Positions 58,971 to 64,000 of a stretch of DNA of 64,000 nt are shown here, piece after piece. Made by a program: the position numbers and the translations under genes. The notes beneath the pieces were generated by a model. The model made no database searches and had not been told where the DNA came from. It saw nothing but the letters and a program-made list of their open reading frames with translations. The stretch comes from Flavobacterium sp. (GTDB taxonomy: Bacteria; Bacteroidota; Bacteroidia; Flavobacteriales; Flavobacteriaceae): NCBI RefSeq assembly GCF_017744675.1, contig NZ_JAGIAV010000005.1, positions 239,992 through 303,991 on the forward strand. The letters are read 5' to 3'. Position 1 is the first letter of the stretch. Every line of letters starts with the position of its first letter.

Positions 58971-60773
58971 ATGAAACATAAAATAATAATAGCAGGATTG
59001 ATTATTTCGGGTCTATTTAGTTCTTGCCAGCAATTTGAAGATGACTATTTAGATGCGCCTGCACAATCAACATTGGATGCTTCTATAATTTTCTCTACAG
59101 CGGGACTTGCAAAAGGAGCTATTGACGGAATAAAAGTGCCATTTGCTGAAACAAACTCTTACAGAGGAAGATTTTTACCTTACTACGGATTGAATACAGA
59201 TGTAGAATGGTATAATACCTCTCAAACTGCAGGTGATAAAGCAGATTTATGTGTTTACGATGCTAAGCCTACTAATACAGAAATGAACACTACCAATAAT
59301 GCTTATGCAATGATGTATTCAGGTATTGAGCGTGCAAATGTTTGTATTCAAGGGATACGTCAATATGGAAATCCGTTGCCAGGAACAGAAATGGGACAAT
59401 TATTAGGAGAAGCTTTAACGTTACGAGCAATTTATTATGCTGACTTACTTAAATCTTGGGGAGATGTTCCAGCTCGTTTTGAGCCGATTACCAGTGCTAC
59501 TTTATATTTGCCTAAATCAAGCAGAGATATTATTTACAAACAATTAATTGCAGACCTTGGGGAAGCTTCAACATTGGTGGCTTGGCCAAATGAAACGTCT
59601 TACACGAGTACAGTAGAGCACGTAAATAAAGCTTTCGTAAAAGCCTTTAGAGCACGTTTGGCTTTGGCTGCAAGCGGTTACCAGCAATATCCTGATGGTG
59701 TGCGAAGAAGCAATGATCCAGAACTTTCAGTTGCTAATATGTATGCACTGGCATTAAAAGAATCCCGTGAAGTAATTCAGAGCGGTTCTGCTCGTTTAGA
59801 ATCTACTTTTGAGGGATTATGGCGAAAGTATAATGAAGAAAATACTGCTGCAGGAGGAGAGTCTCTTTGGGAACTTCCTTTTTCTGATGGACGCGGAAGA
59901 ATGTTATTCACTTTTGCAGTAAAACATACCGCTGCTTCCGATCAGTTTCAAGCTAACGGAGCTAATCGCGGTGGCGTAGCAGGTCCGTTACCATTTGTTT
60001 TCTATGATTATGATCAAGCTGATACACGAAGAAATGTTACTTGTGTGCCTTATAAATATGGTGCTGCGGTTAATGGTATTGCTAAACAAGAATTAGGTTC
60101 TCTAGATACTTGGTATTTTGGTAAATATCGTTATGAGTGGATGAAACGTTATGTAACGTCTACAAATGATGATGGAGTTAATAAAATGTACATGCGTTAC
60201 GCTGAGGTACTTTTAATTGCTGCTGAAACTGCAAACGAATTGGAAGGGCCTAGTGCAGCGGCGCCTTATTTAAAAGAAATCAGAAGAAGATCATTTGCTA
60301 CAGCTGCTCAGGCTGTAAAAGTTGACGCTTATGTGGATGCATTAACTAGTAAAGAAGCAATGTTTAATGCTCTTGTCGAAGAAAATAAATTTGAGTTTAC
60401 GGGTGAGATGGAGCGTAAACAAGCACTTATTCGTTGGAATTTGCTTAAAGCAAACTTAGATAAAGCAAAACAAAAAATGGCAGAATTATCTACGCGTAGT
60501 GGGCAATATGCCGACGTACCAGCAACTTTATATTATAAATATCAATCGGATAACGTTAGCTTAGATATCTATGGGCTTAATCGCGGAGAAACTGCAAATC
60601 CTGGGGCAGCATATTCATCTACTCCATGGACTTGGACAGGAACAGCCGCCGATGCTAAGATAGCCTCTCTTTATAAAGTGGGAGTTAACCCTGATAACAG
60701 ACAATTTTGGCCAATATGGCAAGTGTTTATTGATGGAAGTAATGGGCAATTAAAAAATGATTACGGTTATTAA
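58971..60773 (+). CDS. SusD/RagB-family glycan-binding lipoprotein
   Basis: 600 residues. The lipobox GLFSSC puts the lipid on Cys19. The SusD fold is recognised from TPR-like helices and motifs such as NAYAMMYSGIERANVCIQGI, LLGEALTLRAIYYADLLKSW, DVPARFEP and RYAEVLLIAAETANEL, with the C-terminal NPDNRQFWPI. It caps the SusC barrel on the cell surface and captures the glycan. It starts 16 bp after susC. Confidence 0.95.
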   Translation: MKHKIIIAGLIISGLFSSCQQFEDDYLDAPAQSTLDASIIFSTAGLAKGAIDGIKVPFAETNSYRGRFLPYYGLNTDVEWYNTSQTAGDKADLCVYDAKPTNTEMNTTNNAYAMMYSGIERANVCIQGIRQYGNPLPGTEMGQLLGEALTLRAIYYADLLKSWGDVPARFEPITSATLYLPKSSRDIIYKQLIADLGEASTLVAWPNETSYTSTVEHVNKAFVKAFRARLALAASGYQQYPDGVRRSNDPELSVANMYALALKESREVIQSGSARLESTFEGLWRKYNEENTAAGGESLWELPFSDGRGRMLFTFAVKHTAASDQFQANGANRGGVAGPLPFVFYDYDQADTRRNVTCVPYKYGAAVNGIAKQELGSLDTWYFGKYRYEWMKRYVTSTNDDGVNKMYMRYAEVLLIAAETANELEGPSAAAPYLKEIRRRSFATAAQAVKVDAYVDALTSKEAMFNALVEENKFEFTGEMERKQALIRWNLLKANLDKAKQKMAELSTRSGQYADVPATLYYKYQSDNVSLDIYGLNRGETANPGAAYSSTPWTWTGTAADAKIASLYKVGVNPDNRQFWPIWQVFIDGSNGQLKNDYGY

Positions 60774-60810
60774 AATTTTTCAAAGAATTAATAATAAACA
60801 ATAAATTATT

Positions 60811-62385
60811 ATGATGAAAACAAAATATATGTTTAAAGGATTAATAACCATATTACTTCTTTCAATTGCAATTTCAAGCTGTGAAAGTTATAATGAAGCG
60901 TTATTAGACAATATAGGAAATACAAGAGAATTTTCGCCAATTGGACTTACAGCCAAGATTAGAAATTCAACTACGGTTGAATTGAATTGGACAGTAAAAA
61001 CAGAAGAAAACCCAGATCATTATGTAGTAGAATTTAGTGCAGATGATCCTAGCTTCTCAACCATTTATAAAACTATAAATGTTTCGGCTTCTGAACTTCC
61101 TATTCAAGTAGCACTAGAAGGAGAAACGGTTTATTCTATAAGAGTAAAATCGGTAAGCGCTGCTGGTTTAGAAGATTCTAAATGGTCTGTAACTACTGCA
61201 ACAACATTATCAGAACAAATAATGTTCCCGGTTCAAGATGCGGATATTGAAGCAACTAAAGTTACATTAAGATGGGTTCCAAATAGCGCAGTAACACAAA
61301 TTACTGCTATGCCTGGAAATATCGTGCATACTGTTACAGCGGCTGAAAAAACAGCTGGTGTGGCTACTCTAACAGGCTTAACACCTGAAACTGCTTATAC
61401 AGCAATTTTACTAAATGGGACTAAGAAAACAGGTAATGCAACATTTACGACAGGAATTGATATTGGAACAGGAATACTAGTTAAATTAGGAGATGATGTG
61501 CTTCAAAAAATTGCTAGCGCACCTTCTGGATCTGTTTTAGTTTTCATGCCTGGTGATTATACAGCTCAAACAGGAACAATAGCAGTAAATAAAACATTAA
61601 CATTAAGAGGTTTGAGACCTGGTGATAAACCAAAACTTAAATTTAATTTCACACTTGCAAACAATCCTAGCAATGCAAGCGAAGTAGTTAATTTCTCTTT
61701 AATTGATATCGATTTAAGTGGAGCAGGAACAACTGGTGGTGCCATTACAATTGGTACAGCAGCCACTACACAATTGGGAGATGTTTTAATAAGCGGTAGT
61801 TATATTCATGATTTCCCATCTCAGTTAATGTACGGAAATGCATCAGCAAAATTAAAATCGTTCACTGTTGATAATAGTATTATTAAAAATGTAAATACTG
61901 CTTCCGGTGCTGATTTTATCGATTTCAGAACTGCTTATGTGGCAAGTGTTTCTTTAACAAAAAGTACATTCGACACTTGTTCTTCTCGTGATTTCATACG
62001 TTTAGATGCGGCTACAGGCTTGACAGGAACAGGTTTAACAAGTAATGTGGTAATTGATGCTTGCACAATATATGCTCCTACATTACCGGCAGCAAGTAGG
62101 ATTTTGTATGTACGTTTTGCGACAAATGTATTAGCAGTTCGCAATACTTTATTTGCAGTTGGATCGGCGGTGTATACAAATAATACGGCAACAAGTGCTC
62201 CAACCTTCTCGAATAATAATAATTATAATTCGTCAGGCTTGCAGCTTACAGGAAGTAATAATAGACCAGATGCTTCTGCAACTACATTAGATCCTCAATT
62301 TACTAATGCATCAAGCGGTGATTTTACAATTAAAAATCAAACATTAATGGATAGAAAAGTTGGAGACCCTCGTTGGATTAAATAA
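60811..62385 (+). CDS. DUF4957/DUF5123-type surface lipoprotein
   Basis: 524 residues. The lipobox AISSC gives the lipid on Cys24. Two fibronectin-III-like domains follow (about 40-130 and 135-220: NSTTVELNWTVKTEENPDHY, TKVTLRWVPNSAV). The second half is a right-handed beta-helix (about 225-520) with VLVFMPGDYTAQTGTIAVNK, LTLRGLRPGDKPKLKF, ISGSYIHDF, IIKNVNTASGADFIDFR and FTIKNQTLMDRKVGDPRWI. Such proteins accompany SusCD pairs in pectin loci and may bind or cleave the glycan. No catalytic residues can be assigned. Confidence 0.82.
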   Translation: MMKTKYMFKGLITILLLSIAISSCESYNEALLDNIGNTREFSPIGLTAKIRNSTTVELNWTVKTEENPDHYVVEFSADDPSFSTIYKTINVSASELPIQVALEGETVYSIRVKSVSAAGLEDSKWSVTTATTLSEQIMFPVQDADIEATKVTLRWVPNSAVTQITAMPGNIVHTVTAAEKTAGVATLTGLTPETAYTAILLNGTKKTGNATFTTGIDIGTGILVKLGDDVLQKIASAPSGSVLVFMPGDYTAQTGTIAVNKTLTLRGLRPGDKPKLKFNFTLANNPSNASEVVNFSLIDIDLSGAGTTGGAITIGTAATTQLGDVLISGSYIHDFPSQLMYGNASAKLKSFTVDNSIIKNVNTASGADFIDFRTAYVASVSLTKSTFDTCSSRDFIRLDAATGLTGTGLTSNVVIDACTIYAPTLPAASRILYVRFATNVLAVRNTLFAVGSAVYTNNTATSAPTFSNNNNYNSSGLQLTGSNNRPDASATTLDPQFTNASSGDFTIKNQTLMDRKVGDPRWIK

Positions 62386-62408
62386 AAAATCGTGGTTGAT
62401 TAAATAGA

Positions 62409-62447
62409 GAAAAGCGGGATGTAATTTAGTTTGCAATCCCGCTTTTT
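62409..62447 (+). terminator. Terminator of the SusC-SusD-DUF4957 operon
   Basis: AAAGCGGGAT (62411-62420) pairs with ATCCCGCTTT (62436-62445) and is followed by T residues. The next 130 bp to the minus-strand gene show nothing further. Confidence 0.85.
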
Positions 62448-62580
62448 AATTTTGATGCTCGCTTCCAATTTTAATTTAGTTGCAGCAGAAACTGAAAGTT
62501 AAAAAATCATTGAATGTAGGATCGTTTCAAAACTTTGGTTTTTAGTGCGATTCCATTAAAAAATAAAAGGATTGTAAAAG

Positions 62581-62790
62581 TTATTCTAATTCGATACAAT
62601 CGAAAATAGTATTGTTTTGAAGTAGCTCAGCAACATTCAATTCGCTGTCTACTCTTAAAATATTATCACAATCTTCAAGGTCAAAATTCCATTGAGATTC
62701 TGGTAATAATTGATTTAGTAATGCAGAGGCCGATTCGAATTTGGTCTGATTATCAACGGAAGTTTTAAAAACATAAATCATAATTTGCAT
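62581..62790 (-). CDS. Small protein of unknown function, ferredoxin-like fold suspected
   Basis: About 69 residues from the ATG at 62790 (MQIMIYVFKTSVDN); another Met lies three codons later and a GTG at 62823 is less likely. The pattern strand (IMIYVFKTSV), helix (KFESASALLNQLLP), strand (QWNFDLED), strand (NILRVDSE), helix (NVAELLQN), strand resembles a beta-alpha-beta-beta-alpha-beta HMA-like fold, without a CxxC. The conserved-looking WNFDLEDCDNILRVDS is its most distinctive part. It lies 61 bp after the AraC gene, on the same strand. Role unknown. Confidence 0.65.
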   Translation of the reverse strand: MQIMIYVFKTSVDNQTKFESASALLNQLLPESQWNFDLEDCDNILRVDSELNVAELLQNNTIFDCIELE

Positions 62791-62851
62791 TTTTGAGGAA
62801 GCAAATTTCTGAAAAACACTCACATATTTGTTAGGATTCTATAATCAATAA

Positions 62852-63772
62852 TTAGGACTTATCAATCATTTTTCGGTATCGAATAGGAGAAATCCCTTCT
62901 GTTTTTTTAAAAAATCGGCTAAAGTACGATTGATCTTCAAAGCCTACTTGTGTTGCAATCTCGCCTACCGATAGAGTAGTTTGAAACAATAAATATTTGG
63001 CTTCTAATAATATGTTTTCGTCAATCCATTTTACGGCAGATTTTCCCGTTACGGTTTTGACACATTTATTTAAATGGTTTGGAGTAACATTTAGTAAAGA
63101 AGAATAATAATTAACCTGATGTTGGGTTTTTATATGGTCATGAATCAATTCTTTGAACTTTGTCGTAATGGCTTCAGCCGCCGAAATGCTTTTAGAAGTT
63201 TTTACAGCATTCTTATTCATTTCATAAAACAGCGTGATCAAATAAGACTGCACAATATTCAAATCGGCAATAGTGGTTTCCGAATATTCCTTTTTCAATC
63301 GTTCCAAGATATTGGTAATTGGTGCAATATCTTCTGGTGCTAATTTAATTTTTGGATTTCCTGAAATTTTTAGAAAATCAAAATCATTCAGCAGTTCGCG
63401 GCTGCCGTATTTTCGAATCAAAATATCAGGATGAAATTGGCAGACATAACCTTTGTGGATATTGTTGACATTATCAAGCGAAAAAATCTGACCAGACGGA
63501 ATCATTATCATTTCGTTATCGGTCGTAATAAATTCCTGATAGCCCAATTTCATAGTATGCTTTCCTGAAGAAATAAAAATTAAAGTGTGGCAGGAATGTT
63601 TAGAAGGAGGAACAGGATGCTGCATATGCATCATTTCTTCGATTTCGAGACAGAAAAAATGGTCCGAGTTTGACTTGAAAAGCAAATGGATAGGATTGTC
63701 TTCTCCTAAAAACTTTTCTCGAAAACCTTTTGGATTATAGGTTTTTATTTTCTCTGCCTGCTTCTTTTTCAT
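62852..63772 (-). CDS. AraC-family transcriptional regulator
   Basis: 306 residues. The N-terminal cupin-like sensor (about 35-140) contains MQHPVPPSKHSCHTLIFISSG and NEMIMIPSGQIFSLD. The C-terminal DNA-binding domain (about 205-300) contains VNYYSSLLNVTPNHLNKCVK and SVGEIATQVGFEDQSYFSRFFKK. The ligand is unknown. Its ATG is 1 nt after the stop of the upstream partial gene, so the two are one operon. It is convergent with the susC operon, which it may or may not control. Confidence 0.92.
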   Translation of the reverse strand: MKKKQAEKIKTYNPKGFREKFLGEDNPIHLLFKSNSDHFFCLEIEEMMHMQHPVPPSKHSCHTLIFISSGKHTMKLGYQEFITTDNEMIMIPSGQIFSLDNVNNIHKGYVCQFHPDILIRKYGSRELLNDFDFLKISGNPKIKLAPEDIAPITNILERLKKEYSETTIADLNIVQSYLITLFYEMNKNAVKTSKSISAAEAITTKFKELIHDHIKTQHQVNYYSSLLNVTPNHLNKCVKTVTGKSAVKWIDENILLEAKYLLFQTTLSVGEIATQVGFEDQSYFSRFFKKTEGISPIRYRKMIDKS

Positions 63773-63773
63773 T

Positions 63774-64000
63774 TTAATAATATAATCTAAAATCGAGCAG
63801 TTTGCATAGATTGTAATGTTTGGTATAAAGATCTTCGACTACTTCAATTAAATTGTCATTTTCTTGGTACAGACTAAAAAACGCTTTATCAATAGTGCTG
63901 CAGCTGGCAATTTTATTATATGTTGAGCCATAGCCAGAAATCGCTCTTGCTCCAGTTATGTCTAGGAAATACTGTGCTTCTTCTTCGTTTAAATCTAAAA
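63774..64000 (-). CDS. Partial gene, unknown function, C-terminal 74 residues
   Basis: The minus-strand frame is open from the window edge to a TAA at 63774-63776. The visible part starts LDLNEEEAQYFLDITGARAI, contains SGYGSTYNKIASCSTIDKAF and FSLYQENDNLIEVVEDLYTK, and ends CKLLDFRLYY. No family is assigned with confidence. It is tightly coupled (TAAAATG) to the downstream AraC gene. The 5' end is outside the window. Confidence 0.6.
   Translation of the reverse strand, partial: LDLNEEEAQYFLDITGARAISGYGSTYNKIASCSTIDKAFFSLYQENDNLIEVVEDLYTKHYNLCKLLDFRLYY

Overview
The window reads as a chromosomal segment of a Flavobacterium-like member of the Bacteroidota. Supporting signs are the low GC content and the near absence of Shine-Dalgarno sites. 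Many genes are preceded by the Bacteroidota -7 box TAnnTTTG. There is a SusC/SusD pair, a long signal peptidase I with an N-terminal DUF5684 membrane domain, GIN-domain (DUF2807) proteins and a TonB with a MSKLSIYENKW-type N-terminus. No phage, insertion sequence, integron or CRISPR array is visible. Most of the window is core chromosome with a few accessory insertions.

Layout. 1-5084: a partial ArsR regulator, an alpha/beta hydrolase, the Nif3 / zinc-ribbon pair, a YoeB-type toxin-antitoxin pair and lpxK. 5085-9251: a TPR hybrid histidine kinase downstream of a GAPDH gene, then lipA. 9549-15106: an M48 peptidase, a PH-domain protein, DUF4184, tonB, an ECF sigma factor with a GT2 glycosyltransferase, and PaiB. 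15193-25926: murB, GT4, DUF2461, recF, a YfgM-like TPR protein, ribH, mutL, two rhomboids and an EEP hydrolase. 26011-32100: WbqC, lepB, dapB, DUF5683, parB, parA, rlpA. 32153-41007: a secreted beta-helix protein, tRNA-Pro with a degenerate tandem copy, trxB, a GIN-GIN-PspC-PadR operon, DUF4870 and DUF4442. 41262-44654: a three-domain GH18-like / CE4 deacetylase / GT2 protein. 44786-52910: a copper-handling region (Cys-pair peptide, multicopper oxidase fused to a CopB-like barrel, copper P-type ATPase, short AraC regulator with an HMA-like domain, DUF3347, Cys/His-rich secreted protein). 52980-55083: a divergent AraC / MFS pair. 55495-62385: a SusC-SusD-DUF4957 glycan-uptake operon behind a promoter with an adjacent 14-bp palindrome. 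The end holds an AraC regulator between a small protein and a partial gene.

The most pervasive unexplained structure is a set of intergenic palindromes. At least eight sequence families (built from words such as CACGAATT, GCAAAG, CCCAAGG, CACAGATT, CGCAGATT and ACATAGAAAC) sit at gene ends. Several run into coding sequence, where they supply stop codons or create false upstream starts. Four different families occur side by side at 50913-51337 in front of the copper ATPase terminus. Other points worth following are the tandem tRNA-Pro relic with an exact 75-nt offset, a MutL that has lost its endonuclease motifs, a zinc ribbon without cysteines, and the copper locus.
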